Shown here: one piece after another, positions 25,930 through 38,389 of the stretch
Position numbering within the stretch: position 1 is the first letter of the stretch
Layout of the letters: every line of letters begins with the position of its first letter
NCBI GenBank assembly: GCA_021234155.1
Contig: JAJEKV010000005.1
Coordinates: forward strand, 18,088,089-18,152,088
Reading direction: 5' to 3'
Length of the DNA: 64,000 bases
From: Isoetes taiwanensis
Taxonomy: Eukaryota > Streptophyta > Lycopodiopsida > Isoetales > Isoetaceae
Made by a program: the position numbers and the translations under genes
The notes under the pieces: generated by a model
Told to the model about the DNA's origin: nothing
Seen by the model: only the letters and a program-made list of their open reading frames with translations
Databases searched by the model: none

Positions 25930-28315
25930 GAGGTATACGAAGGCGAATGTACGGATATAAGTTTCTATAAAAATTTTAAGTTTGTCAGTATTCCAGTAAA
26001 GTTTGGGAATATTCTTTAGTATTTTTCGAGAGTTTTGAGAGATATATTAATATTCCCCAAGCTACTAGAGTATTCCTGAAGAGTATTCAAAAAATCATTG
26101 CAAACAACAGCCTCCCTTAAGATCCCCTACAGAACAATGCCAAAGTACGTCCTGCACATTTCAAGCTTCTAGCAGTGCAGAACCTCAACTCAAGGGCTAA
26201 CACCTTTTTACTGAAGGGAGCACATTGTGAATGAAGTTATTGGCAGTATTGTCGCCAAATTTTCAAATTATTTTGCATGTTGTAGTATTGTCACCAAATT
26301 CTCAAATGATTCTGCAAATTGTTCTCAAATTATTCTGCCATATAGATTTATATAATTATCTAGTAGTCAGTTAACAATCTATAACAAGTAATCATTGGTA
26401 ATTCTCAAAATTCTATTTGCTTATATCGAATATCATAATCCACTAATTTATTGCTATCACATGGGTGAATCCAAAAGTGTGTCTTTTAAATTTTACCTTC
26501 TCAAAGTAAAAGTTTTCAATTAAATGCCATTCGATTCCTAAATTCTTTGTTGGAACATTAATCACACCATCTCTCAATCAAAAGATTCTTTAACCATAGA
26601 AGCTCACCATTGTTTATTAGGACTTCTCAATCCATAGAATAAGAATGATCTTTGTCGTCAGACGTGTCATCTTTGGACAATTCCTTGATTCCAAAGGCTA
26701 TCTCCAAATTCCTCTAGATTTCCTAAGACTCTTGAGATTCCCTTCAGATAATTATATAACTAGAAAACAAAGGACGTGTGGCAGGGATTCTTTTAGATTC
26801 CGTAAGATCCCATGTACATTCTTCTAGGTTTTATTACATTCCATCAAGATTCCCCTAGGTTCTCAAACATTTTCGTCTCCCGCACCGTAAAATAAATACA
26901 CATGCCCAAAACTTTAGAAACCCTATGTAATAAATGTACCGTTTCATCGACTAGCCAACTATATTTTGTCAGGCCAAAGAATTTCTTTGTATTATTTTGT
27001 CCAGCCCTTAATTTTTTCGGCAAGACATGTGGCTCAATAGCTTCGGTAATCTTTACGTATATAGGAATGTTGGTTTACCCAACATTCCTGGCATGTCAAC
27101 ATGCCTCCGCGTGTGAAACTATAGTATTTCTTTAAAAAACCCACAACCTTACCACTCCAGAACGTGAAGACATCCTTTTGCAAAGAGGTTGCCACCCTAG
27201 AACACAAAGACATGTTTGTGTAAAGAGATGCCTAGCTGACAGTATCTGATAGCATTTGACGCGTAATATACCTTTGTGTTTTGCAAAGTTTCTTTATCGA
27301 TGTTGGCTATTCTTCGTGTTGTTTCAGTCACCATTTGTCTCAAATTGGTTTACGTTCTCTTTCAAAGTTCAATGATGTATGCATTACTTGTCTAGGTTGA
27401 CTTCTTCAAATTGGGAGTTTACACTGTGGAGCTCATGGCAGTTACCGACTAATTATGCTGCTCAAATAAACCAAGTATGGCAAACATAACCAATGTTCTC
27501 TACCCCATTGATCCATGTCATATTCTTAACCCTTTTTGAATTTTTCCTAGTTATTCTTCCTTATACCTATGTTCTTCCTTGCTCATTTTTTGCAATCACA
27601 TGATGCTTTGCCTAAATCTTTTTTCCTAATGAATTTTATTTCTCCCAAGAGATGTTCTTCATATTTCATATCTTTTGTCCCATTTTCATTCCCCATGTCA
27701 CACCCTTGCAAATGCCCCTAGTCTAACTCTTGTTTGCAATTTACTTTAGTTAAAGTCGAACCCTAAGTAAGAAGCAAGTACCTCTACTACATTAAGAATT
27801 AATTATGGAACCATTTATGGACCATTCTATAAAACATTGCAACTTATCCAAGATTATTTTTTGCACCAAATACCACCCATAGCACATTCACAAATATTCA
27901 ACACCCAATGCTCAACATCCAACATGTAGTTTTTTAGCCACCAAGCTTAACATACATTGAACTCTAGATAGAAAGGCAAACCTTAGCTAAAAAGCAAGCA
28001 CCTCAACTATGTTAATAATCAATTATCGATCAACACTTATCTTATGGGTCCATTGCAACTCTAGTCTTGCAATTCTTAGAACAGAGATCTAACCGATTTC
28101 AATTACACATATCATTTTACACTCATAGACTTAATGACTAAGGTTTAGTAATAATAATATTCCTAGCTACTAGAATATTCCTACAAAAAGGCATCATTTG
28201 TAATTAAGGCTGACGAGATATACGTACATATGGAATAATTACAATTAGCATATTAAACTCTTACTCTATCTCAGTTCCTCTGTTTTTTCCGGGCCACTGT
28301 AACTCTCCAGAGATT
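25930..28315. other. left part of the large minus-strand Helitron; no gene
   Basis: AGATTC-type degenerate repeats occur at 26,660-26,870. A direct repeat (TAATATTCC, then AGCTACTAGAGTATTCCT) at 26,046-26,080 recurs at 28,150-28,180, bracketing ~2.1 kb. No coding feature can be supported. Confidence 0.45.
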
Positions 28316-28319
28316 AACC

Positions 28320-29206
28320 ATGGCGACTGTGTTTCTTGTGGAGGTCAAGTTTGGCGAATTACCGGTGACCAACCTTCATTATTTTTTATATTAATTTAAG
28401 CTCCTTTAGATCATTGATATTTTACACATAGTGCAGGGGGTCGACGGAGTTGCTGTGGCAGTAGATAAACAGATTACTGCTGTTGGTCCCAATCGCAAGA
28501 ACTATCCTATCTTCGCGAGATCAGTGGGCCAAAGAACTTTTTTCGTCCAAGGATGGGATTTCTTCTTGCGGGAAAATAACATAACCGATGGTACTTTGCT
28601 CTTCTGTTTCATGGCAAACCACCGATTTTCGAGCTTGACAAGAAGAACTTGTGATGGGAGCTATTGCGCGCAACCCCTTGGAAATTGGGAAGTTGGGCAG
28701 CCTAGTAATGATCCACCTGCTAATACACATAAAAAATCCGAGCATCATGTTGACACTGATGTGCCGATGCATCCCAATGGTGAGAAGCAAATTCTTCTTA
28801 GCGATGATGAGTTATCAGATGATGAGGAGCCCATATCAAAGAAACCATTTCGTGTTCCCCTCCTTAAAGCAAACTTCAACAGAGGCCTGGTACTCTTCTA
28901 TTACCTCTGGCTCTTGATTACTATAAAGATTTTGAATATTACTGATTTCTTCTTTTTTAGATACTGCGAGAAGAAGACAAATGGCGAAATCCTCCTAGAG
29001 GGTCTACTGTGGTCATTGTCGGGCCTGGTGATCAGAAAGCAGGACTTGCAAGTAAAAAAAGCAGGCATTGTCTGAGCAATGGTTGGAGTGGTTTCAAAAA
29101 ATTGTTTGGCTTGCGACTTGGTGATGTCTTGGAGTTTAAATTACATGAGGATGAACTTCAATGGACTATGAAGATTATGGAGGGTCTTCGCTTTCTGACG
29201 CTTTGA
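28320..29206 (+). CDS. two-domain B3-like protein
   Basis: B3 domains are plant DNA-binding folds. Exon 1 (28,320-28,343) is MATVFLVE with a GAG|GTCAAG donor. Exon 2 (28,437 to about 28,889) gives a first B3-like half with FFVQGWDFFLRENNITDGTL then LFCFMANHRF. An acidic linker follows (LLSDDELSDDEEP), then KPFRVPLLKANFNRG and a CTG|GTACTC donor. Exon 3 (28,962-29,206) gives a second half with GWSGFKKLFGLRLGDVLEFK and then a stop. The W-F-N/L-G-D pattern is the typical B3 core. The gene appears uninterrupted. A paralog with the same exon borders lies on the minus strand at 58,844-59,746. Expression and binding site are unknown. It lies inside the large Helitron, so it may be a captured but intact gene. 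Confidence 0.6.
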
Positions 29207-29439
29207 AAACTCCAACTTAGTTAATATGTCGTGACTTTTTATGTTTACTGAAACTCAAGATGCTCTTTTTTGCTGAGTGCTTTTTTTGTCTGATGAATCT
29301 TTACCTTTTTCACTGTTTTATCTTCTCGAATGTGTAACAGCACTTCTATAAATATAATATATATCGACTACCTTTTTTTCCTCTGTTACATATATTGAAT
29401 TTCATTTTGGATGAATGCCAAAAATCTCTGTTAAGCTCA

Positions 29440-29810
29440 TACTTTGGCCATGGTACAGACAACCATTCATCTTTTATTCTTTTTAAATAATAATATAGTG
29501 TTGCTGAACAGATGTGTCTATGCATTTCGATCACAATGCATGCAAACTAGCATGAAGCGAGCTCGTTTGTTGCATATATTGAGCCTGAATATTGAGTCTG
29601 CTGAATGTCGAAGAAAGACGCTCCAAAAGGAAGACATTCATAGAAACTCCAAATGGTTTACAAATCCACCTCCGAGAAATCTCAAAGAAGCTGCCAAATC
29701 TTTGGAAAAGGTGCAAGTCCCAAACAAAGCAAACTCGGCTAATCCCCAAATATCCACAAATAATGTGATATTAAACGTAAAACTACTTGTAAAAAACAAA
29801 CACACATAAA
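29440..29810 (+). CDS. hypothetical open frame after the B3-like gene
   Basis: 121 codons including KRARLLHILSLNIESAECRR and PPPRNLKEAAKSLEKVQ. I recognise no domain. It could be an exon or chance. Confidence 0.2.
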
Positions 29811-30627
29811 GAGAATAAATACCTTGAAGCAAAAAATGGAGACATACAGGAGTATTTGCCAGAGATGTCTTACTTCAATAAGAATGCTGATTGTAAGGAA
29901 AGAACTATGTATTCTTTTATTAATTGAAGATAGGGGATAGCATCTCATAGATGAGCCGGTCGAAATTAATACCCATTTGTGTGAAGGACCCTTCGTGTTT
30001 TAGCAATTTTTTACCTTAGATTGTGTTGCTAATCTTTGCAAGGCATCACAAGATGCCGCTTTAAAAAAATTAGGCTTGATGCTCTTTGACATATGAAACA
30101 ATTGCAACTTTGTAACTTTGTTTTTCATAAGTTTTCCTATTCTTCTGTTTATGGAGCACTACGTAAGAAACTTCTCAGAAATCTACTTTTGGCAAATTCT
30201 ATTCATTCTTGGTTGCTTCAATCAGTAATAATAAAAGTAATATACTCCATACAAAGTCCAAGCATAAGTATGAAAAATTTGTTGTCATTTTATACTTCAC
30301 TTTACAAAAGAGAAAAATAGACACAATCTATAACAGACATCAAGAACATTATATATTAAAACGGCTATATTTACAGCCTGTTACGTACGATGATACTAAT
30401 TATATATCCGATAGCCAACATCTAGCTACAAAATTCGTTTTTCCAACCTATCTTATTACGTCTGCATGATGTCTCTGCATCCAAAATTTACACCTTTTGC
30501 TCTACAACAGAAGATGAAAACAGAATTAGATTCCTACCCAGTGGCAGTATTCAAGTATTCAGTGGTAGTTTTTTATGTAAATTACCTTATCTATGATCAG
30601 CCAACTGTTGCAGGGGTTCCCATCGAC

Positions 30628-31302
30628 TCAGGGTGGTTCTGTTGCAAAGATGACGATGTGGAAGGCACGGCACTCTCCATTGCTGGTGTGACCCCCTGTG
30701 TAGCATACTAAAATTGTAATGAAACATGAGCTAAGTAGCAAACACAAAATCTGTAGATATCTTCTTACCATAGTTGTGTTTCTTGGTTTGAATAGAAACA
30801 CTTTGATCCATCCCTGAATCCATCCTGCAACTGGTGTGAAGTTGGCAACAGGTGCAAATGATCCACCAGGAAGATATCTGTGGAGCAGGGAATGGATTGT
30901 ACTACCAGGCTGATTTGTGTCGACATCTTCCAATAGAGTGAAGAGCCCATCTGGAAAAACTCGATGAATTGCAAGTGCAGTGAAAATTGCTTCTGCTGTG
31001 CCTTCGATCCATCCAGACCTTATGAAAGCTCTTCCTTCGGTTGTAGGATCTTGTATAGCAATACAAAAAAACTTGGTGCTGTTGGTTGTTAATGCAACTA
31101 CATGAGCTGGAAGTGGGATCCCCATGACAATGGTTTCTGTTGTAATCGACTCGAAATTGGGTTGTCCTGAAACAAATATAGTTTGCTGGACAAACATCTC
31201 AGTGAGACCAGCACCAACTATCGAAGTCTTAAGCTTCCCTTTAGCTATAACAACAAAACACAAATAACTAACAGATAACTGAACGTGGATGGATTCCTCC
31301 AC
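30628..31302 (-). CDS. unrecognised exon of ~220 codons
   Basis: A long open frame in an AT-rich region with non-repetitive residue use: VQQTIFVSGQPNFESITTET, IRSGWIEGTAEAIFTALAIH and HRYLPGGSFAPVANFTPVAG. It probably ends near 30,770 at ATG|GTAAGAAG, a good donor, after FLFKPRNTTM; the remaining codons would be intron. I know no family for it. It lies within the big Helitron and may be captured DNA. Confidence 0.4.
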   Translation of the reverse strand: MEESIHVQLSVSYLCFVVIAKGKLKTSIVGAGLTEMFVQQTIFVSGQPNFESITTETIVMGIPLPAHVVALTTNSTKFFCIAIQDPTTEGRAFIRSGWIEGTAEAIFTALAIHRVFPDGLFTLLEDVDTNQPGSTIHSLLHRYLPGGSFAPVANFTPVAGWIQGWIKVFLFKPRNTTMVRRYLQILCLLLSSCFITILVCYTGGHTSNGECRAFHIVIFATEPP

Positions 31303-31699
31303 TGGTCTCCTCTCAATTTATAACACAACCCAGCTTCAACAGACGCATATCATAAATAATCCCATCTGCCAACTCCCGTAAAATTTTAATTCCTGGAATA
31401 GATATGGTTGCACGTCACGATTCTGCAAGAGATCTTATTTAATTTTAACACTAAATGTTTTATTTAATGATTGGTCAATTTAAAAGAACGCTAAATATAC
31501 TTTTGAATTGATTCAATATATGTTTATATGTACGAAGGATACCCTGAAGTTCGATGAATATTCTGATCTATGTAGTCATCACTCTTGGGATACACATTGA
31601 CACAATATTGTAATGGTATAGCATGTAAGGCTTTAGAACTCAATTTGTGAACATTGACTGCTTCCTACACTACTACAGTTGGAATCATTTTTATTAGAA

Positions 31700-33310
31700 G
31701 CCCAAACTTTGGATTTGGAAGTTAAGGACCCATAATAAGTGTGCATGATAAAGTACCAAGGCTCTAGTTGTTAAACTATCAAGATTGACATGCCAATTGC
31801 ACTATGTAGACTGTCCACCACGACTATGTTGGTCCCAGCACAGAATGTACATCAACTGCTATTGGTGAAGGACGTCACCTATTTCTAGCATGCAGGGTCC
31901 CTTTGGCTTAGATAGGTCAAGTTCAATGTCTCGTGTACATATATGTTTGGACTGGATGCAACAAAAAATATTCAAGCTTGCAAAGTTGCATGTCGTTAAC
32001 CAATAATAATCATTGAATTGATCTACAAAACATAGTTGGCAATGAGAATGACCGATGTCCAGTACTAAGCCTTGCACTTAGCTTCTTGATCGTAACCAAA
32101 TTTTGCGTGAAGATCGAAAAAAATGTCGGTGCTCGATTGTGGGTAGGTGATGTTGACAAAGCTGTAAAAGAAAGAGACGAGGTTGGAAAGCAAGGAGAGG
32201 ATATTAAGGAGATGGAACCTAAGGAAGATGTTAAGGCAGTTCATTTAGCCCGACTCTTTTAGTTTAATTCAAATTTAAGTTCACTTTCTCAATTTTACCT
32301 AAGATAGCTTTGACCTTCAACTTGCTTGATCTCTTTGTTGAGAACTTGATTTGTTGACACTTTTGTAATTGATTGAAGGAATCAATAAACTTTTTTGTAC
32401 ATTGGATCATGGAAAATACCATGGTATCTTCCACATTAAAAGTTGGCATTTTTTCTATCCCAAAAATTCTTGCATACACCAATGGGGCACAGACCATTGT
32501 GTCCAGTACTTTATGACAAAAACTATGGTTCATGAACATATGGGAATAAAATCTAAGGTTAAACATATAAAGGTCTAAAGTCGAGTGTCGAGAAGTACGT
32601 TAGAAGAAGTTAAATTGAATTCAACTGAGTTGCACTATGACCTCATAGTATCCATACCACTGTCAATGTTACCTCTATGTTATCTTTGATAGTTCTAGGT
32701 AGCTCCATCTCTAGTCTCTGCTTCGATATTCTCACCCTAAAACTAACATAATAATTGTACAAAGGTAAAGGAATAACATTAGCCAAAAAAAGAGCTTATA
32801 AGGCATTGTTTAGAAAAATCACTAGATAGTCAATCTTGGACTCTATATGCCCAAACTCTGGATTTGGAAGTTAAGGACCCATAATAAGTGTGCATGACAA
32901 AGTACCAAGGCTCTAGTTGTTAAACTATCAAGATTGACATGTCAATTGCACTATGTAGACTATCCACCACGACTATGTTGGTCCCAGCTGAGAATGTACA
33001 TCAACCTGCTATTGGTCAAGGATGTCACCGTTTTTCTAGCATGCAGGGTCCCTTTGGCTTAGATAGGTCAAGTTCAATGTCTCCTGCACATATACGTTTG
33101 GACTGGATGCAACAAAAAATATTCAAACTTGCAAAATTCCATGTTGTTAACCAATAATAACCATTGAGTTGGTCTACAAAACATAGCTGACAATGAGAAA
33201 GAGTGATGTCCAGTACTAAGCCTTGCATTTAGTTTCTCGATCGTAACCAAATTTTGCGTGGAAATCGAATAAAATGTAGGTGCTTTCGATTGTGGGTAGG
33301 TCATGCCTAA
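31700..33310. repeat. ~460-bp duplication, 1.1 kb apart
   Basis: 31,705-32,155 and 32,848-33,300 share long stretches such as GATTTGGAAGTTAAGGACCC, GTACCAAGGCTCTAGTTGTT and GACTGGATGCAACAAAAAAT. Neither copy has a continuous frame. Between them, 32,160-32,850 shows no gene. Confidence 0.85.
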
Positions 33311-33762
33311 CCATGGTGGGCAAGACTAATTATGACATTTTCAGCAAATATTTATTTTCCTATGAGCACGCTTCAAAAACTTTTTGCAATGTAGTAATAC
33401 AAAGAATAATCCTTTGACTACACTTAGATTTTTTCGATTTCTTAGGTGAATATGTTCTTTGTTATAACTCCTTGAAAAATTCTCTCGTGGTTTTCAACAT
33501 TTGTAATATGAGTGATTGCACTAAGTTCGACCCTCCAAAAACACCCAAACAAGGAAAGATTCCCCTCCATTTCTGAACATTAGACCAAGGTTCCATTACA
33601 TTCTGCAATATTCCATGCAGGTTCTCGTAGTTTTTTGTAGATTCTACGAAGATTCCTCTAAATTCTCCAACCAAGTTGTCTGTCTTTTCTTTATAAGCCG
33701 TGTAGAACGTACGAAATAAATGCCAATGTGAGAGATATGCATTATTAAAGCGGGAAGATCGT

Positions 33763-33935
33763 TGGCGAATGCCTCCCAGGACCTCTGCAATCCTTGTTAC
33801 TGGAGCAAATGGGATTGACACTAAATTGAAACCAAAAACCAATCGATATTGTCTGAGTGACAATTGGGATCTGCTAGTCAAGCACTATTCTCTTAAATTT
33901 AGGGATATACTGGAATTTAGGGATATACTCTTTTT
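33763..33935 (+). pseudogene. fragment of a B3-like second domain
   Basis: RMPPRTSAILVTGANGIDTK, then KPKTNRYCLSDNWDLLVKHY and SLKFRDILEF align with exon 3 of the gene at 28,320 (NPPRGSTVVIVGPGDQKAGL, KKSRHCLSNGWSGFKKLFGL, RLGDVLEF). A duplicated AGGGATATACT segment follows and no exon 2 is found nearby. It is a truncated third member of the family. Confidence 0.6.
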
Positions 33936-34429
33936 GAAGAAGAGTTTAATTTTGTGTACACCTGCATAAATTTTCATGCAGTTTATCTTGAACGTGAATA
34001 AAACTATTGAACCGTTCCTGGTCAAAGTTTATACCACATAAAATAGCACTACTACTGTATAAGAAAGAAAAAATAGGCATTATACCATCTATATGAAACT
34101 AAACTATAACAAAGGGACTCATTACAATCTAGAAAGAACATAGCACTACCATCCTCTGAACCTTACTATCAGAAATCTCAGCAAGGCAAAACATAGTATA
34201 GAATAATCTTTTCTTGTATGAACTTTGCATGTTCTGCCTGAAGAGTCTCCCCGATCCCAATTTCGTATCTGCCAAAATACAACTTATTATATAGATATTC
34301 AAATATAGAACAAAAACAAAGCAACACAAACTTCACAAGCATATTATATTTCATGTAAAACATACCTTGCATAATTTGGAAGTGCTTCGCTTTCATGGAT
34401 GATCTGAGCACTTTTTGGTCGTTGTTCTC

Positions 34430-37205
34430 AGTTCAGGTGAAGACACCATCCTTTTTCTTTAGTTTTATTGTGAGAAATGCTATCACCTCATCCTTTTTCT
34501 TTTGTTTCACTGTGAGAAATACTATCACCCCATCCCTTTTTCTATCCTTTCATTGTCCAAAATGCCATCTTCCCATCCTTTTTCCCTAGTTTCATTGGGA
34601 GAAATACTATCACTCGATTCTTTGCCTTTTGGTTCATTGGTAGGAATGACATGTTCCTGGATTTTAACATTGGTTTGTAGCGCCATTTGTTTGGTAGGAT
34701 GGTATCTTCTAAATCATCCTAATAGTTTCTTCAGAAAAAAAAGCATTTATCTAAACAATTAAATATCACCATTAATTCAATCAGTGCATGTGTACAGTCT
34801 ATCAAATATGAAAGACAATGGTGAAGGAGCCCAACCAGCATTAACTCTCGGAAATGAACAATAAAAAATTGAAGAAGGTGCATTTGTATCCATAAGATCT
34901 GCCTCAAAAGTCTCCCCAATTTGGTATCTGTCAGAATGCAACTTATTATATAGATGTTCAAATATAGAAGAAAGAAAAACAAAGCAAGACAAACTTCACA
35001 AGCATATTATATTTCATGCAAAACGTAGTTTCCATAATTTGCAACCGCCCGATTTCGGATTTTTGACCACGTTTTGCTCATTTGGATCATGAGCTCTATC
35101 TCTCATCAACACACCCAAAGATTCAACGGGCATGCACCGGGAAGAGACTTTTGTTGTCGTTGTTTCTCGATTCAGTGAAGGCGACTTTGTCTCTGTGCTC
35201 CAAACCCATTCTTTTTCTTGATTTCATTGTGAGAAATGCTATCACCTCATCCCTTTTCTTTTGTTTCATTGTGGAAATACTATCACCCCATCCCATTTCT
35301 TGTTTTGATTGTCGGAAATACTATCACCCCATCCTTTTTCTTTGTGTTATAGTTTAATCATCCTAACCGGTTCCATACAATAACGAAGTGTATGTGGCAT
35401 AATTCAGGGCTATGAGAATATAATGTTGTCCAATGCTATTCAATAAGACAGAAATTTGCCAAAAGAAAGGCATCACAAACATTAGGAAATAAAGACACCA
35501 TTAGAACTCTTTTCTTCCCTCACGCAACACACTATAATGGTTCATTGGACCCGGATGCATATATGTCCAAAACATGCACTAACAATGCTTCAAAGACAAA
35601 CGCCATAAAACATGCATTCTAACCCCGCAGTTCCTAGTAGAACAACTAATACAAATATTAATAAAGAATAGGGAAAATCCTTTAAAGCATGGGAGTTACC
35701 TTATCCAAATGTGCTCCCTTGATCAATCCATGAAGATCAACAACAGGTAGACACAATTCTTCAAGATTTTGCTCATCCTTTTCTTTAGTTTCATTGGGAG
35801 AAATGCTATCACCTCATCCTTTTTCTTTTGTTTCATTGTGAGAAATACCATCAGGCCATCCCTTTTTTCTTGTTTCATTGTCCAAAATGCCATCTTCCCA
35901 TCCTTTTCCCTAGTTTCATTGGGAGAAATGCTATCACTCGATTTTTTGCCTTTTGGTTCATTGGTAGCAATGACATGTTCCTGGATTTTAACATTGGTTT
36001 GTAGCGCCATCTGATTGGTAGAATGGTATCTTCTAAATCATCCTAATAGTTTCTTCAGAAAAAAAAACATCTATCTAAACAATTAAATATCACCATTAAT
36101 TCAATCAAGGTGCATGTGTACAAGCCTATCAAATATGAAAGACAATGGTGAAGGTGCATTTGTATCCATAAGATCTGCCTCAAAAGTCTCCCCAATTTGG
36201 TATGTCCGGGGGAATGCAACTTATTATATAGATGTTCAAATATAGAAGAAAGAAAAACAAAGCAAGACAAACTTCACAAGCATATTATATTTCATGCAAA
36301 ACGTAGTTTCCATAATTTGCAAGTGCTTGATTTCCACGGATTTCTTGACCACTTTTGGCTCATTTGGATCATGAGCTCCCTATCTCTATCAACACACCCA
36401 AAGATTCAACGGGCATGTACCGGAAGAGACTTTTTGTTGTCGTTGTTCTCGGTTCAAGTGAAGGCGACCTTGTCTCGTCTTTGCCGATCCATTCTTTTTC
36501 TTTGGATTTCATTGTGAGAAATGCTATCACCTCATCCCTTTTCTTCTGTTTCATTGTGGGAAATACTATCACCCCATCCCCTTTCTTACGTTTGATTGTC
36601 GGAAATACTATCACCCCATCCTTTTTTCTTTGTGTTATAGTTTAATCATCCTAACCGATTTAAGTACCCTTTGTTAATTGAATGATTGTATGTCTCTGAG
36701 TCTATCAAATATGAAACACAATGACAAAGGAGCCCAACCACCATTAACTCTCAAAAATGAACAATAAAAATTTGAAGAAGCTGCATTTATATCCACAATT
36801 TTTTTATTTCATATCCATACAATAATAGAAGTGTATGTGGCATAATTAGGGCTATGAGAATATAATGTTGTCCAATGCTATTCAATAAGACAGGAAATTT
36901 GCCAAAAGGAAGGAAGGAAGGAAGACACCATTAGAACTCTTTCTTCCCTCATGCAACACACTATAATGGTTCGTTGGACCAGATGCATATATGTCCAAAA
37001 CATGCACTAGCAATCTGCTTCAGCACAAACGCCATAAAAACATGCATTCTAACCCTGCAAGCTCCTACTAAAACAATGAATACAAATATTAATAAAGAAT
37101 AGGGAAAATCCTTTAAAGCATGGGAGTTACCTTATCCAAATGTGCTCCCTTGATCAATCCACGAAGATCAACAACAGTTAGACACAATTCTTCAAGATTT
37201 TGCTC
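34430..37205 (-). repeat. 42-bp minisatellite inside a ~1.4-kb tandem duplication
   Basis: Arrays at 34,440-34,650, 35,210-35,345, 35,775-35,990 and 36,490-36,630 are built of ~42-bp units of the form ATCCTTTTTCTTTTGTTTCA, then TTGTGAGAAATRCTATCACC. On the minus strand they encode 14-residue units such as DEVIAFLTMKQKKK. The larger unit (about 34,445-35,768 and 35,775-37,205) also repeats its flanks, for example CTATGAGAATATAATGTTGT at 35,410 and 36,852. Minus frames at 35,723-36,010 and 36,369-36,614 are open across the arrays. Whether they are translated is unknown. Confidence 0.85.
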
Positions 37206-37209
37206 AATC

Positions 37210-38385
37210 TGTGTTAAATTTGGCAACGACATTCTGAATAGATAATCTACAGTACTCAATCTGACATTCCATGGTATTGTATCTCTCTTTGTGATATTAC
37301 AATGAGGTTCTTACAATCTCAAAGCTACATCCCATGCAAAGTAGACCATCTGTTAAAACTACATAAGGTAGAACATCAAAAATCAACGGAGTTCATATTA
37401 CTCAAGCATCATGGCGACGGTTATTGCAAATTGCCCATGCAAACATGTCAAATTTCCAGCAAAGCTATTTACAACAGAAATCACATTATTAAAAGCTAAG
37501 AAAGCATCCCTTCAATACATCAACCTTTTGAATGACTCTGTGATTTATCTATAAATTAACCTTGTACACGGCTGCGAAGAATAAAATGCAACTAAAACTC
37601 CAATGTAGGAAAGAAAAGATAGCATAAAGGTACTGCCATAATGACCTCCAGTTTGAACTGTTGTGGAGTGAAAGATTGATCACAGATAAAGTTGACACTA
37701 GACGAGAACCATTTGCTTCATGTTTTATCATCTACTATTCCAACATCAGTGGTACAAACATGTTTAATCAGAGGGCCTATGAATCTCTTCAGGTTAGGAT
37801 TTGAGCAGGGGCATTTAGCTAGATGACTATCAGTGAAAACATTCCTAGGTCTGTAGAATAAGCTTCTCAAGGTTGACGTATATCTCCACCCGAATGTTGT
37901 AGATCACTATTTATGCCGTACATTGTGAAGAAAACTGCTGAGCACATTTTTAAATGTGCTGGAAAAATCAATGTTGTCCACTTGCTTTGAAAAATCAATG
38001 TTGTCCACTTCCCTGTAAGTTCTAAGCTTTATCTGGTCGACAGTTCATGAAAGCTCCTTCCATTTATTCTGCCATTAACACCCACAAAATGGGATAAATT
38101 TATAATTTGAGAATAATTTGTAGCCTCTGTGGCCATACAAAGTTATAGGTAAAAAAGAGCACGCACTGCATTCACACTACTAGATTGAAACAAGTACTTT
38201 AATAAAGTATGTAATATTACTGCAACTTACTATTGGCAGATAACAGAGTTAATCAGCAACAAAAATATAGAGAAAATTAGGTGTCACAGAACATCCAGCT
38301 TAGACAAACTAGATTTTAAGTATATCCCTGTAACTACCCACATACTCTTCACATGATCTGTTAATTGACATATTATTTTGAGCAA
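37210..38385. other. no gene recognised
   Basis: AT-rich and downstream of the RPA1-like gene. AAAAATCAATGTTGTCCACT occurs twice at 37,965-38,010 as a short tandem repeat. There is no coding evidence. Confidence 0.45.
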
Positions 38386-38389
38386 GAAC

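Noticed and set aside
31700-33310. Copia/Gypsy retrotransposon fragment
   Set aside because: No protease, integrase, RT or RNase H motif could be read in any frame of either duplicate.
34430-36640. CRISPR-like array
   Set aside because: Repeats are contiguous 42-bp units without unique spacers, in a plant nuclear context.
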